Source: Macrotis lagotis (lineage: Eukaryota; Chordata; Mammalia; Peramelemorphia; Peramelidae). From it: a stretch of 64,000 nt of DNA. The stretch is taken from NCBI RefSeq assembly GCF_037893015.1, contig NC_133660.1, positions 162,124,937 to 162,188,936 of the forward strand, in the 5' to 3' direction. The notes under the pieces are model-generated. The model had not been told where the DNA came from. It ran no database searches and worked only from the letters and a program-made list of their open reading frames with translations. Numbering within the stretch: the first letter of the stretch is position 1; each line of letters begins with the position of its first letter. Below, one piece after another: positions 12,178 to 25,275 of the stretch. The translations under genes were made by a program, and so were the position numbers.

Positions 12178-12335
12178 AGGGGCGGCTAGGTGGCGCAGTG
12201 GATAGGACACTGGCCCTGGAGTCAGGAGTACCTGAGTTCAGATCTGTCCTCAGACACTTAATAATTACCTAGCTGTGTGGACTTGGGCAAGCCATGTAAC
12301 CCTAACCCCATTTGCCTTGCAAAAAAAAACCCTTA
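12178..12335 (+). mobile_element. WSINE1-like SINE
   Basis: Sense copy from 'ggggcggctaggtggcgcag' to 'ccttgcaaaaaaaaaccctt'. Target duplication: AAAAAAGGGACAATCTC (12161-12177) and AAAAAAGGGACAATTTC (12336-12352), with one mismatch. Confidence 0.95.
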
Positions 12336-12359
12336 AAAAAAGGGACAATTTCTTAGCAA

Positions 12360-12960
12360 AAGTAGCATAGTGTTATAAAAGGAGTCCTTTATTTGGAGTC
12401 AGAGGAATTAGTTCACATCCTTCCTCTGCTACTGTCTGTGTGACTGTGGGCAAGTTATTTCATTTGTTTGGGTTTCAGTTCCTTTATAAATGGGAATAGG
12501 GGAAATATAATCCCTAAAATCCTTTCCAACACTGAGTCTCTGAATTCCTAAAGTCATATTAGGCACACATTTTCAACATTAGCTGTTGTTAGTCAATGGT
12601 TTTCATGATTGTATCATATCCACATAAAGTGGACTTAACTATAGCCAACACACCATTTTGTAGGTCCATTTTGGCTCCAAGTAGAAGGAAGTAAAGGAAA
12701 TTCACATTTATTAAGTATCTACTTATCCAGGCACTGGGCACTTCATAAATATCCTATTTGATTTTCACCATAATCCTGGGAAGTAGATATTATTATCCTC
12801 ATTTTACAAATAAAAACTTAGGCAAAGGTTAAGTGACTTGCCTAGAGTCACATAGCTAGTAAGGAAGAAAAGTTGTTGTTTCTTATTTTTTTATTTTAGA
12901 AAGAAAAGTTTTGAACCTGACTCTAGGCCCAGTACTCTATACTATGGTGTAAAATGACAC
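12360..12960. repeat. MIR/THER-type relics
   Basis: A sense MIR-like copy lies at about 12360-12545 ('gtgtgactgtgggcaagtta', 'ccaacactgagtctctgaat'). An antisense copy lies at about 12700-12960 with the core 'aagtgacttgcctagagtca' and an internal interruption near 12880. Confidence 0.6.
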
Positions 12961-15900
12961 TAGGATGTATTATTAGAGGAAAGAACCAGAGAGATTATCC
13001 AGTCAAACCTAGAGAAATTGAGCTGCAGATCTCTTGATTATATTTTTTATTACTGACCTTTGTCATTTATTTTCAATTCTTAATATTTCTGCTGCAAGGG
13101 TCAGATGACAATTGGGAGCACTCTCTGCCCATATGCCAATTTGATCAGCATAGAAACTTTATAATGGTGAAGTGGTAAGGGTTGGACCTAGAATAAAAAT
13201 CAATTATTAGGACATCTAGCATTAAAACTCATGTAAACGTCAGTAGTGTTGGTGGGGAGGTGATAGACAGAAGGGACAAGATGAGTTGCATGTCAGTGCA
13301 TGAGCAACAGAACCTAAAAGGCAAATAGGAAAATATAGTTGAAAGTCATGCAGGATGGTCAAGAAACTGATAGGAAAACAGGTTTGAAGATAAGCAAAGA
13401 ATGTGTGTAAATGTTTTAGGCTCAGTGGAATGTCTTGGTAGCTTAACCCTGGAGTCTTGAAACTCTGGGTTAACATCAAGAGTGGACAGTTCTTGGCCAA
13501 CATTTTCCCCTGGGAAACACAGTTGTTCCAGAGTAGAGATCTATTTTTAGGAAAAATTTTATGCTAAAATGCGACATTACATCTTTTTTGAGTTATTGAT
13601 TTTGTTATAAGCATTTAATATATAATGTTTATTTTAAAATAAGAATATCAATCGGAGAGTAATCTCTCTTAAAATTGCCATCTTTAGGAATGTAATAGAC
13701 TCCAGATTGGCTAAACAAAAATTTTTATTTGACAGGATATGTTAAAATGACCTCTAAGCATCCTTCAAAATCTAGTACAACTACCTCCTTTTTGAAGCCT
13801 TCTCTGTAAGTAATCTCTTTTTTTTCAAATTATTAAAATGTTTTGTTTATATTCCTGTAATGCATTTATCAGATCAGATTCTATTCTTTATTATGGTTAC
13901 TTATTTTAACTATCTTGTATTTTAACTATGTCAATTATTATCTCCCCTATTCAATTATAAGCTTCTTGTGTCTAACTTATCTTACCCTCTCCCCAGGTGC
14001 TAAGCATAGTCTATGCTAAGCATACTTTATAAGGCTTCAATAAATGATGAAAATTGATTGAACACATTTAACTTGTGTCGAAAGCAATTCATGTCTAATC
14101 AAGTAAAATGATTGCTATGTTAGTGACTTAGTTTGAAAGAGATTTAAAAAATCAATACTTTACTTTGCATAAATATCAAAGATTCCTTAAGGAAACATTT
14201 CCTCCCAAATCAGGAAATCTAGTTTTCTTTTCCAAGATTTCATATGTTCTGAAATAAAATTTTGGGTTACAAATGTTTGAGAATTAGGTTTTAAAATAAA
14301 ATTTTATTGATGACCTTTATTTTTTGCATAATAATTTCCAGGTTTAACTTGCTTCTTTTTCTCTACCCAGTGAATTTTACTTTTCAATAAAGAAAAACAA
14401 AATCAATTCAGTAAAATCAGCCAATTTAACAATTATATTAAAATAAGGCTTTAATAATTACTTAATTATTTTAATGTATAGAAATATATCCCATAAATAA
14501 AATATGATTGTGATTAAAAATCTAAAAAAAGGGCATAATAGGATGATATGCCACCTAAGATAATTCTTCCAGTAACAGCTATAATATATAAAAATATATG
14601 ATGTAGATATTTAATAAGTTAATGAAAATATTTAGTCATAATTTCAGAAAAAAATTTATCTTCTAAAAATAAAACTCATAAGATCATATAGAATTCTAAA
14701 GGACTTTAAGGGTCATTAAATCATAGACTAACAACTTTATCAAATAAGAAAGCTAAAGTTGAGAGAAGTTCAGTGATTAGTTTAAGACTATAGAGGTCTA
14801 AAGTAATAGAGCAAGGATTTAAACCCAGAATGTTGTTTACTCCAAATCCGATGTCTTTTCCCACTGTACTGACTGCCTCCAGGAATATCTTCCTGGATGT
14901 TTCTTTCTTTCAAACAAACCTACTCACAATTATTTGGTGGGCTTGTTAAATACTGTAGATCTCTTTTTTTTCATTCTCCCTCTTCCCCTTCCATTCCAGT
15001 ATTCACGATAAGAAAATTTAAGTATAAGGTAGAAAGGGGCAGCAAGAATGTTTACTTGAAAGTCTGTGTATCATCATGGACAAGGATGTGTTATAAGGAG
15101 ACTCCATTATACATTATAGTGAACAAGAAAAACTTGAGATTTGTTTGTATTTTTATATACCACGTTTCTCAAAAGTTTGTTTTATTTAACAATAAAGAAA
15201 TTATATATTTCAAAGACTTTGAAAAAAGAGGGTTTTGTTTCATTTTCTTGTTTAAAATTTAAAAATGATAGAGTAACAATTAAGGGTAAATTGACCTTGG
15301 GTGAGGTTGTTGAAAAATAAATGATAACAATATAAAAGAAAGGAAAAATAGTTATCACCTTTAGGGGGTGGGGGTGGGGATAGGGGGTAGGAGTGCACCA
15401 GGAGCTGAGCCAAACAAACTAAAGGATGTGCTTACAATGTAAAACATTTATTGTCTCTATTATTATTTCTGCCTCCAGTAATGAAATGTGTTACTAGACC
15501 TCTCTGTTAATAGTAGTAATACAGCACAGGGTTCTGCCAAACTTGGCACTTTTTTCTTTGTTTGTGCCAGGTTGAACAGTGCCAGTCTGTCATATTTCTT
15601 AACTTTGTTGTGAAAAGCAGGACTGGTACTGTTAGCAAAACTCACTTAATCATTTGTTACACAAAATTATGATTGGCAGCCCTAACTCCCTATTTAACTT
15701 ATCCCACGCAGTATCTGTTCCTATTTAATATTCTACTTCTTTGGTGATTCTACTTTAGTGGTGTTATTTTTATTTTCTGTTCTCATTCCAAGTGCCAAGT
15801 GAATTTACTTGTGGGTCTTGTGTTATTTTTCATCTGGCATGGTCTATTTATTTCTCTTTTGCTTGCACCTTTTGGGCTTCAGTCTCAGGGTTCAGAGGTG

Positions 15901-16540
15901 TTAGAATATGCAGATACCAAAAGGAAATGGTGTGACTCTTTCATTGTGGGTCCCCCTTTCCTCGTACCAATCTGAGAGACCCCGTTGAGAACTTGCTGAG
16001 AGGCCTGCTGCCTCACTCAAGCTTTGGGCTATCACCAACACTGCAGAGAGTGTCATGATGAGGCTTCAGTGATTCATAGCCAGTGCCAGCGTCCTCATTA
16101 AGAAACTTCCTCTGACTCAGCCATATGGGGAACATTACATCTTCTGCCCGGAATATTCTAATGTTTTAAAAACAATGGCTTTATAGAGCTAGAACAGATT
16201 AAAAATAAATAAATACACGCTTAAAGGATTTTTTGAAAGGGGAAAAACCTTGCTCACTAAAAATTGAGTAAAGTAGACTTTAAAAAATATGTGGACTCTA
16301 GAATGGTGTTTCAATTCCATTATACCTTTCCTTTTCTGATAATAAGAAAAAAAAAGTTGGAACAGTTAACTTTCTAATTCTATTGAAAAATATATTTGGC
16401 ATTAAATATCTGGTTTCCTAGAATACACAATTTAACATCTTATAGAGACTTCTTTTTCATATCAAAAAGTAATGAAATTTGAGGAGGAACATGGCACAGT
16501 CCTAATATCCTGTAGAGACTAAAAAACTGGTCTTAGAATC
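12961..16540. other. AT-rich intergenic DNA
   Basis: A plus-strand L2 3' end lies at about 13745-14065 ('agcttcttgtgtctaactta', 'caataaatgatgaaaattga'). A diverged antisense MIR lies at about 14735-14880. The remainder, including 14100-14700 and 14900-16140, shows no exon, RNA gene or recognisable element. Confidence 0.5.
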
Positions 16541-16784
16541 AAGAAGAAGGTCAACTCCTGTATCTGACACATACTAATTGTGTGAGTTTTTCCAGGTAAT
16601 TTCTCTGTGCTCCACACACCTTTCTAAGATGATAAGTTATTCAATAGAACATAGTAATTATAAGAACCATTCTTGATCTCAGTGAATAAGTGATGAAATT
16701 CACCTTCCTTCTTTTAGTGGAGAGGTAGAGGTTAATGAATGTAGAATGTTACATATAATGTCAGATGTGCTTTGTAATTTTTTG

Positions 16785-16975
16785 TTCTTGTTCGGTCATG
16801 TCTGACTCAGGTTTTCTTGGCAAAGATACTGGAGGTGTTTGCCATTTCCTTCTCTAGTTTATTTTACAGATAAGGAAACTGAGGCAAACAGGATTAAGTT
16901 AGAGATTAGAGTTTGAACTCAGGTCCTCCTGACTTTAAGTCTGGCACTCCATCCATTATACCACTTAACTGCTGT
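16785..16975 (-). mobile_element. Marsupial tRNA-SINE with a 'gtcatgtctgactc' tail
   Basis: Antisense copy of a SINE family distinct from the WSINE1-like one. Its tail carries 'cttcagttgtgtctgactc'-type wording (here 'cggtcatgtctgactcaggt') and 'tttgccatttccttctc', followed by the shared tRNA-like head. The related sense copy is at 19186-19390. Confidence 0.65.
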
Positions 16976-16999
16976 TTGGGTTAATTTCTTTCTTTTCCC

Positions 17000-17105
17000 T
17001 TTGTTACAACAGAGCACTGGGTGGGGGGAGAAAGGGAATGTATCTGGAAATGATGGTGATATAAAAACAAAAGGCACTAATAAAATGTAATTTTAAAAAA
17101 TAAAA
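17000..17105 (+). repeat. 3' end of an unassigned retroelement
   Basis: The sequence ends 'gatataaaaacaaaaggcac' then 'taataaaa' and an A-rich tail. A near-identical ending occurs at 36505-36575, so this is a repeated 3' terminus. Confidence 0.5.
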
Positions 17106-17287
17106 TTATTCTTATAAAGTATTTCTTTTTGAAATTCCTAACTAACCCACAGCAATACATACTATATTTAAATATATCAAAAGAAGATTCATTTGATTTT
17201 TCTTTAAAATATTTGATTCAAAGTAAATTATATTTCTTGACCTTTATCTAAATGATCATCATTAAATTCTGCTTGTGCCTTTAAAAT

Positions 17288-17433
17288 TTTTTTTTAGGTT
17301 TTTGCAAGGCAGTGGGGTTAAGTGGCTTGCCCAAGGCCACACAGCTAGGTAATTATTAAGTGTCTGAAGCTGGATTTGGACTCAGGTACTCCTGGCTCCA
17401 GGGACTCTATCTACTGCACAATCTAGCCTCCCC
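17288..17433 (-). mobile_element. WSINE1-like SINE
   Basis: Antisense copy with the target duplication TTGTGCCTTTAAAAT (17273-17287) and TTGTGCCTTTATAAT (17434-17448). The head has a short internal deletion around 17400. Confidence 0.9.
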
Positions 17434-17467
17434 TTGTGCCTTTATAATTAGTTTTTTTATAATTGGA

Positions 17468-17612
17468 TATTTTATTGGAAATACAATGGGGTTAGGTGAC
17501 TTGCCCAAGGCCACACCGCTTGGAAATTATTAAGGATATGAGGTCATATTTGAACTCAAATCCTCCTGATTCCAAGGCCAGGGCTCTATCAATTGCACCA
17601 CCCAGCTGCTCC
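17468..17612 (-). mobile_element. WSINE1-like SINE, diverged
   Basis: Antisense copy inserted only some 20 bp from the previous SINE. It is bracketed by 'tataattgg' (about 17458 and 17613), a probable target duplication. Confidence 0.8.
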
Positions 17613-18009
17613 TATAATTGGTTTTTTAAAGACCTTATTACAAAATTGTAAATTGGCATTCTCCTGACTCTCCCTCTCCCTGTTCCCCCCCCCATAAAAG
17701 TTCCAGAAAACTCCAATACTCTTCCTCATCCATTTTCCCCACTCCCACTATTACAGTGTCTAAGCTTTATCGAGGTTTCAGCAGATCTAAAATGATCCTG
17801 TTATTCCAATAACTGACTGACAAATTGTGTAAGAGTTGAGGAAACCTTAAATTTCCAGTTTTTGATAACTTTTAAAAAAAATTCAAGTGAGTTTTGTCAT
17901 GATAAAAATATAGCTTTGGAGAAAACCACTCCTCTGATCTCAAGGTGGGTCAGCACTTCCAGTTATCCAAATGTTGTAATGAAATGCTTTCACTTATTCG
18001 TTCAATGTT

Positions 18010-18316
18010 GATGGTTATCCTTAGTTCTGAAAGAAGATCATGACATTAGGGAGGTGATGCTATAACAAATATGTGACTTGGATTTGAGTGAGGGGTGCTG
18101 TGTTAAGTCACCAACCTTTTTCCTCCAGAATCATCTGGATCCAGTGACCAGATGTGAATCAGGATGACTGGAGATGGCACTGGATGCAAGGCAATCAGTA
18201 TTGTCACTTGTCTAAGGTCACATATCTATTAAGTGTCAATATCTGAGGCTGGAATTGAACTCAAGTCCTTCTGATTCTAGGGTTAGAGCTCTGTCTTCTG
18301 TGTCATTTAGTTGCCC
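18010..18316 (-). mobile_element. MAR1-type SINE (about 300 bp, RTE-like tail)
   Basis: Antisense full-length copy of the longer SINE, including the extra block 'ccagtgaccagatgtgaatc' and the end 'gatggttatccttagttctg'. Target duplication: CTTATTCGTTCAAT (17993-18006) and CTTATTCATTCAAT (18317-18330). It shares its structure with the copies at 29847-30133 and 31700-32008. Confidence 0.85.
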
Positions 18317-18619
18317 CTTATTCATTCAATAGCCATTTATTAAATGCTGACCCTATTATCAAACAAAATTAATTTTAATGTGGAAAAATGAACATATTTC
18401 CTGCCACACTTTTTAGGAGGAAGGAAATAATATTTTAAAAAAGCATGAGTTTTTACAAACTAAAGAGTTGGCTTTTATTGAGCCAGATTTCCATATAGGA
18501 ATGCAGAGAAAACAGCAAAAGCTTCAGAACCATTTTCAAGTGGGTATTTCAGGTATTATCAGGGTGTATAGTGCTGTCAAAAGACTATAGGATTTAGATT
18601 AAGGGAACCTAACCTCAAA

Positions 18620-18925
18620 TTCCACCTTTGCCATTTACTATTTTTTTTACCATTTTACCATTTACTATGGGACCTTAAGCAAGTACTTAACATCTGTGAG
18701 CTATAGTTTCCTTATTTGTAAAATGAAGATGTTGGAATAGATGACTTCTCAGATCCCTCTAGGGCTAAATCTATGATTCCCATTTCACAGATAAAGTGAG
18801 GCTCAGAAAATTTAAGCTTCTTACTAGTAATCATACTTCTAGTAATTGTCAGAAAGAGATTTTGAACATAGGTCTTCCTGACTCCAAATCCATCACCTAA
18901 CCACTATGATAGCCTCTAAGGAAAT
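18620..18925. repeat. MIR/THER-type relics, two orientations
   Basis: A sense part lies at about 18620-18780 ('ccttaagcaagtacttaaca', 'gtttccttatttgtaaaatg'). An antisense part follows at 18780-18925 ('cacagataaagtgaggctca', 'gaacataggtcttcctgact'). Confidence 0.6.
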
Positions 18926-19185
18926 AGAAATAGAACTGGAAGAAAAATAATAACATAATTCCTGAAATCTTGGAAAGGGATGATATCTGTATGGACTTTG
19001 GGCCAGTTAATCAACCATCCTGTCCTCCATACTCCATTTTATTCTAAGGTTACTTATAGCTCTAAATCTATGATACTATGAATCTTTTAACACTTTCCTA
19101 ATGTTTACCTCTTTCCCTTTAATGCTTTGGTCAGAAAGTATTCTTTCATTAGATTTTAATGAATGATATTTATTAATACAATTAT

Positions 19186-19390
19186 TGGGTAGCAAGGTGG
19201 TGCAGTGGATGGAGAGCTAAGCCTAAAGTTGGGAACTCTCATCTTCTTGAGTTTGAATCTGACCTGAGACACCTAATAACTTCATGTTCCTGGGCAAATC
19301 ATTTAACCCTGTTTGCCTCAGTTTTTTTATTTATAAAATGAGCTGGAGAAGGAAATGGTGAACCACTCCTATATCCTTTCTAAGAAAAAG
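19186..19390 (+). mobile_element. Marsupial tRNA-SINE (sense copy of the 16785 family)
   Basis: Head 'gggtagcaaggtggtgcagt', then 'tttgcctcag..aaaatgagctggagaagg' and 'gaaatggtgaaccactcc'. This is diverged and therefore old. Confidence 0.65.
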
Positions 19391-19689
19391 AACAAAAGAT
19401 ATTTAAAATACATTGAGGTATATTGAGGGAGAAAATCTTAAAGTACTTTCTTTCACTTATAATTTGAGCTACAGTCAATGATTTAGGATTTTAAAGAAAA
19501 GGCAAATCATTCCCAAGGACTAAGAATTCTAGCATCTCCTTAGAGCAATATTAGATACAGCAAGTACTATTATTCCTTCTTTATGAATGAAGAAGCTGAA
19601 GTTCAGGAAAGTTCAATTGTATTGCCCAAGATTACATTAGCAAGAATTAGAACCTGGCTTTGCTTCCAGACCACTTTTTAAACTTTTTC

Positions 19690-20150
19690 TTAGATATTTT
19701 TAAATTTTATTTTAACATTTTCCCCCAATTACATGTACAAGCAATTTTTAACATTTGTTTTGAAAACTTTGTGTTCCAAATTCTCTCCCTTCCTGCCTCC
19801 CTATCTCCCCCCCCATTGAGAAAGAAAATAATTTGAAATAGGTTATAAATGTGTATTCATATAAACATAGTCATGTTGTGAAATAAAACATAGACCCTCC
19901 CCCAAAAGAAACTTCAAGAAAAATAAGGTAAAAAATAATATGCTCCAATTTGTATTCCTAAAACTATCAGCTCTTTCTCTGGTGATGGATAGCATTCTTC
20001 ATCATAAGTCCTTCAGAGTTGTCTTGAGAACAGTCAAATCATTCGCAACTGATCATTCTACTTATTGCTGTGACTGTGTACACAGTACATTTTACTTTAC
20101 ATCAGCTGATCTTTTTATTTTAATTTTATTTTTCAATTATTTTAAAAGAT
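19690..20150 (-). mobile_element. L1 3' end
   Basis: Antisense L1 3' UTR: 'taacattttcccccaattac', 'catgttgtgaaataaaacat' and 'tctggtgatggatagcattc'. Comparable segments recur at 20155, 21450, 49080, 58715 and 59220. Confidence 0.75.
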
Positions 20151-20154
20151 AGTT

Positions 20155-20765
20155 TGTTCATTCATTTTTGTAAAGTAATCTTTCTCATTCCTATCCTTCC
20201 CTCTCCCCAACCTAGGATAGTAACTTAGTAATCTTATATAGGTTATATATTTATAGTTGTATTATACATATTTCCATATTAGTAATGCTATGAAAGAAGA
20301 ATCAGAATAAATATGGGGGGAGGAAACAAAAAAAGGAAAAAAGCAAAAAAACAAATTTCAAAAGGTGAAATTAGCATGCTTCGATCTGCATTCAAATTCC
20401 ATAGTTTTCTCCTCTGGATGTGGATGGCATTTTCCATCACAGGTCTTTTGGTATTATCTTTGATCACTGTATTGCTAAGAGGAGCTGAGTCTATCATAGT
20501 TTATCATCACATAATGTTGGTGTTATTGTGTACATTTGATATCCTAGTTCTGCTCATTTCACTCCACATCAGTTTATGTAAGTCTTTCTAGTTTTTCCTA
20601 AGTGCATTCTGCTCATCATCTCTTATAGCAGAATAGCATTCCATCATAATCACACACCATAATTTGTTTAGCTTATCCCCAAGTGAGGGGCACCCTCTCA
20701 ATTTCCAATTCATTGCCATCAGAAAAGAGGTGCCACAAATTACTCCATCCATATAAATCTTTTTC
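20155..20765 (-). mobile_element. L1 3' end, second copy
   Basis: Antisense L1 3' UTR repeating the same landmarks as the preceding copy and continuing further into the element ('tctgctcatttcactccaca', 'agcagaatagcattccatca', 'caatttccaattcattgcca'). Confidence 0.75.
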
Positions 20766-21449
20766 CCTTTTCTTTTTCATCTCATTTGGAATACAGACCT
20801 AGCTAGATGTATAATACATCACTCCACTCTCAAGAATCTGATAGCATAGTTGAGAGGCAAGACATAGATAAGATATGCCTACAAGTACATAGGGACAGGT
20901 TGATACAGATAGGTAAATATAGATATAGATATGAGTAAGTTAAATTTGAATAACATTATAAGGCAGCATGGAAGTGATAAATGAGTGACATCTTAGTAGT
21001 AGAATATATTTTATTTCAAATTTTAAGTATTACAGATCTTGGGCACATTCTGGGAAAAGGCAATTGATCATTGTTAAGAAGACATCCTTATTACAGACTC
21101 TCTTGATTCCTTTTTTTAAATGGATGCTATTAGTACTGATGCTCAATTGATAACTAATGGAACATTATTAGATTGATTTTATGGATCAGTGCCTTTCTTT
21201 GTAAACTGGAATACTGTCAATTATTTGGTTTCTGACTAGAACAGCTCCTCATGTGTACATCACATTCCCGACAGAAGGCAGTAAGATTAAAAAGAATGCT
21301 ATAATTGAAAATGTGAAATGGACTGAAATTCTTACTATTGCCATAGAAGATGGACAATTAGGTAAAGATTTTTTAGCTCCACTCCATAAATTATTGCAAA
21401 TTCATATACTCAATCTACTCAGAAAGGCATACAGAATGCTTTTATAATT
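20766..21449. other. Intergenic, nothing recognised
   Basis: AT-rich sequence without an exon, RNA gene or repeat that I can name. A short open stretch at 21253-21447 has no family signature. Confidence 0.4.
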
Positions 21450-21840
21450 TTTTAAAGAAAGCTTTTTACTTTTTTGAGTTTTACAATACCCCCCATTCTT
21501 GCTTCCCTTTTCCCACCCCCACAGACAGCATTCTGTTAGTCTTAACAATGGTTCCATGTTATATATTGATCTCAGTTGAATGTGATGACAGAGAAATCAT
21601 ATCCTTACAGAAGAAAAATAAAGTATGAGCTAGTAAAATTGCTTAATAATATAATGTTTTTTTTCCTAATTTGACAATAATAATCTTTGGTCTTTTTTCA
21701 AAGTCCATTATTCTTTCTCTGGATACAGATGGTATTCTCCACTGCAGATAGCCCAAAATTTTGTCCCTGTTGTTGCACTGAAGGGATGAGCAAGTCCATC
21801 AAGGTTGATCATTACTCCCAGCTTTTATAATTTTCAACAG
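21450..21840 (-). mobile_element. Old L1 3' end
   Basis: Diverged antisense L1 3' UTR ('tttgagttttacaatacccc', 'ttctttctctggatacagat', 'atgagcaagtccatcaaggt'). Confidence 0.6.
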
Positions 21841-22569
21841 CAGACTTTCAGGGATTTAGGGCATAATGCTGAATGAATGACTCAAAAATTCTTTTTAACT
21901 AGAAATTTAGGAACAATGTCAAAATTCAAACCTAATTTCTCTGACTCTGAAACCAGTATTCTTTCCATTCCACTAAATTGGGTATATATTAGGAAATGGC
22001 TATGTCCAAACACCCCAGGGATCCTATGATTTCCTTTGTCAAAGGAGTAAATTATGAAAATTTTTCAGATATCTTGCTCCCACCCTTTATCCTCTTCTAT
22101 AAACAAAGAGATTTTTTTGCTGCTTTTGTTGTAAAAGCAAGTTGAATACAATACTATTCTAGCTGAAGTTATCTAGTACTATCCCCTCAAGTTGGAGCTA
22201 AAGACTGTATTCCAGAAAGGTAAAGCAATTAGCTAAAGGTACCACCAATAATCCAAGAAAGATTATTTTGAACCCAGGGGTTTTTTTTGAAGTCAGGTTT
22301 TAAAAATGTAAGCTCCAAACCCAATTACTTGATAAAGCTGTAGAAGAACTTTGTGAACATGGAAGACAAGTTCTCAAAGAATCCATCATTTTATTATGTG
22401 TTTTAGGAGGATGTTCAGAAAATATAAATGAAAAACAGAATACTTCTATATATTTTAATTTTCTCCTTGGTTCCTTGATTTCCTTTATTCCTCCTATAGC
22501 TAATAATAATTTTATATTTATATGTTTACATTTATATGTTTTACATATATTACCTTATTTAATTTTCTC

Positions 22570-22705
22570 AACAACCCAGGGAAGTATTATTGTCCACATT
22601 TCACAGATGAGAAACCTGAAGCAAAATGACTTGACCAGGATCACACAATATGTGTCCTAGGTCAGATCTGAACCCAAGTCTTCCTGACTCTAGATTGCAT
22701 TGCAT
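22570..22705 (-). repeat. MIR
   Basis: Antisense MIR core: 'tttcacagatgagaaacctg', 'aaaatgacttgaccaggatc' and 'caagtcttcctgactctaga'. Confidence 0.7.
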
Positions 22706-22787
22706 TGCATTTAGTTGCCTACCTGTAATTGTTTGCTTTGTATCTCTAACAAAGTAATTAGAGCAGAAAGGAGTGGTTGATAAATTT

Positions 22788-22926
22788 TTTTTTAAACAAG
22801 GCAATGGGGTTAAGTGATCAGCCCAAAGTCACACCTCTAGGAAATTAAGTGTTTGAGGTTGGATTTGAACTCAGGTTCTCCTGAATCCAGTGTTGGTGCT
22901 CAATCCTCTATACCACCAAGCTACTC
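22788..22926 (-). mobile_element. WSINE1-like SINE, diverged
   Basis: Antisense copy ('gcaatggggttaagtgatca' to 'accaccaagctactcc') with a diverged target duplication around 'gattggtaaatttt'. Confidence 0.8.
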
Positions 22927-23914
22927 CTGTGATTGGTAAATTTTGTACACTGGCAAAATTCTCAATGAAGGAAAAAGTTGGGGCTTTGTGACCAAAACTA
23001 AAATTGTGGTTAATTCTGGTACTGGTAAATTGGAGTTGCTACTAATTTTAGGGCTCTAGGATTCTTCAGGTGGCTATCCTAATGCTTATGAATACCTACT
23101 GATATGTTTCCCTTTAGCAATCAACCAGGAGACACAGTTAGTTCTTTAGCAAAGGCATTTTGCTCCAATATTGTAAAGAGAGTAGTAGTTACAAAGCATT
23201 TTCTCCCAAACCCGAGACACACTTTCCTCTAAATCATGGGGTTAGGAGGAAGATTGGGAATGAATTTAAAATATACTGTTAGTGAGGTACATGTGGGCCC
23301 AAGGTACCTCACAATTGTAGAATGACAGGGTCTCAATGTCTTTCTTTTTTTTTCTCAGGAGTTCACTTTCTCAATAATTTTACTGTAGGGCATGTTATCA
23401 AATTGGAAACATGGTGGCAACTTTAACAGAAGTGAGAAATCTGAAAGAGTGATGGGAGAAGTAGAATGAGTTCTGTTTTGGACACAGTCCATCTGAGATA
23501 TCCCTTGAAATAATAGGCAGCTAGACATTTATATTGATTTAGAAGTCATATACCTAAAGATGATAATTAAATTCATAAAACTGATAAAATTACCTAGAGA
23601 AAGAAAGAAAATAGAGAGAAAACAACATGGGATAGAGCCCAGCACTACACCTTATTCCTTCTCTGATTTTTTGTTTTTTTCTCCTTACCAGAACAGATAC
23701 TTGGGTTCTCTCTAATTCTACCATTTTCTTCCCCTAAAGTCACCAATATTTTTCCCTAGAGATTACATTATTAATTATTTTGATGCTATCTAAAAACCAG
23801 GAGGAAAACAGAATTTATATAAACACACATAAATATATACATACTGTGAAAGGAAATTGATTTGTATATTGGTTAATATAGGTGTAATGATTAGACTAAT
23901 AATTTCTTTTTTTT
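22927..23914. other. Intergenic, nothing recognised
   Basis: No exon, RNA gene or repeat was identified. Confidence 0.4.
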
Positions 23915-23929
23915 AAGAAATCTATTTTC

Positions 23930-24082
23930 GGTGGCGCAGTGGATTGAGCACTGGCCCTGGAGTCAGGAGTACCTGAGTTCAAATCCAGCCTCAGACACTT
24001 AATAATTACCTAGCTGTGTGACCTTGGGCAAGCCATTTAACCCCATTGCCTTGCAAAAACCTAAAAAAAAGTACATTAAAAA
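23930..24082 (+). mobile_element. WSINE1-like SINE, slightly 5'-truncated
   Basis: Sense copy starting at 'ggtggcgcagtggattgagc', lacking the first bases of the head. It is flanked by a perfect 15-bp target duplication, AAGAAATCTATTTTC, at 23915-23929 and 24083-24097. Confidence 0.95.
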
Positions 24083-24769
24083 AAGAAATCTATTTTCCCA
24101 GCAGACTCTGGCATACTCATAAAGCAGCTTGAAATGATACATCATTCTTGACAATCACTAACATTTCTGCATTTGTGTATGTTTTATGAATTGAAAAAGG
24201 TAGAACCTGTTCTGTACACTTTAAGCAATAATGACCCCCAAGACTTGAGAAGAAGAATAATATCCCAAGAAGTGTCACATCCATATTGTCCTGCTCTTGG
24301 GGGTTTATGTGAGAAACCACTCAAACCTTAGAAATGGTTGTGTTGTGATGGATCTTCCCTCTCCTTTCCCACTTGTATATAATCTCTGTCTTCACTATAG
24401 AGGGTGGCAGTTCATATCAGGCAAATTCCAGTGTTTCTCACTATGAAACTAATTCATTAAACTGCTACTTGATTATTGGCACCAAGTCTCTGACCTGCTC
24501 TATTTCCATTCTCCAGTTAGAAACTGGTTCAAAAAAAAGCTGTGTTTGCCATTTTTGAAGAAAGTCATTTTCACTTAAGTACTGGGACAACTTTGCATCT
24601 TTGCCTCTTAAAGAAGTCTTGCTTTCATAATTACCTTCTTTCAAAATAGCCATAGAGCTAAAGAAAGTTACAATTTTTAAAGTTTTCATATCATGCCTGA
24701 AAGCATTTTGAACCTGAACATGAAAGTATTTTGATGTCTTAAACTGTGATATTAGAGCAAATGAAGTTC

Positions 24770-24916
24770 TTCTTTTGTTTTTGGCAAGGGAATTGGGTTA
24801 AGTGACTTGCTCAAGGTCACACAGCTAGGCACTTGTTAAGTGTCTGAGGCTGGATTTGAACTCAGGTCCTCCTGACTCCAGAATTGGTTCTCTATTCACT
24901 GTGACACCTAGCTGCC
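24770..24916 (-). mobile_element. WSINE1-like SINE
   Basis: Antisense copy between 'aaatgaagttcttctttt' and 'aaattaagttgtttctt', a diverged target duplication. Confidence 0.85.
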
Positions 24917-25131
24917 CCAAATTAAGTTGTTTCTTATCAAAAACTTTGGGAATGTTTTTGGAAAATGACAAAAGAGGAAGTTTCTTCAGATGTAAAATGA
25001 AGATGTTGGTCTCTAAGATCTTGTCTAGTTCTGAATCTGTGAACCTAGAAGTAGATTTTACTTAACTGAGTTCCAAAGGAAAAATATCTCAAACTACTGC
25101 TCCTAAATTTGTTTAGAATACTAGAAATGAG

Positions 25132-25275
25132 GGGGCAGCTAGATGGTGCAGTGGATAGAGCACTGGCCCTAGAGTCAGGAGGACCTGAGTTCAAATCCAG
25201 CCTAATTGCCTAGCAGTGTGACCTTGGGCAAGTCACTTTAACCCCAATGCCTTAAATAAATAAAACTAAAAAAAG
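25132..25275 (+). mobile_element. WSINE1-like SINE with an internal deletion
   Basis: Sense copy ('ggggcagctagatggtgcag'). The segment 'cagacacttaataatt' is largely missing, and the tail reads 'caatgccttaaataaataaa'. Confidence 0.85.
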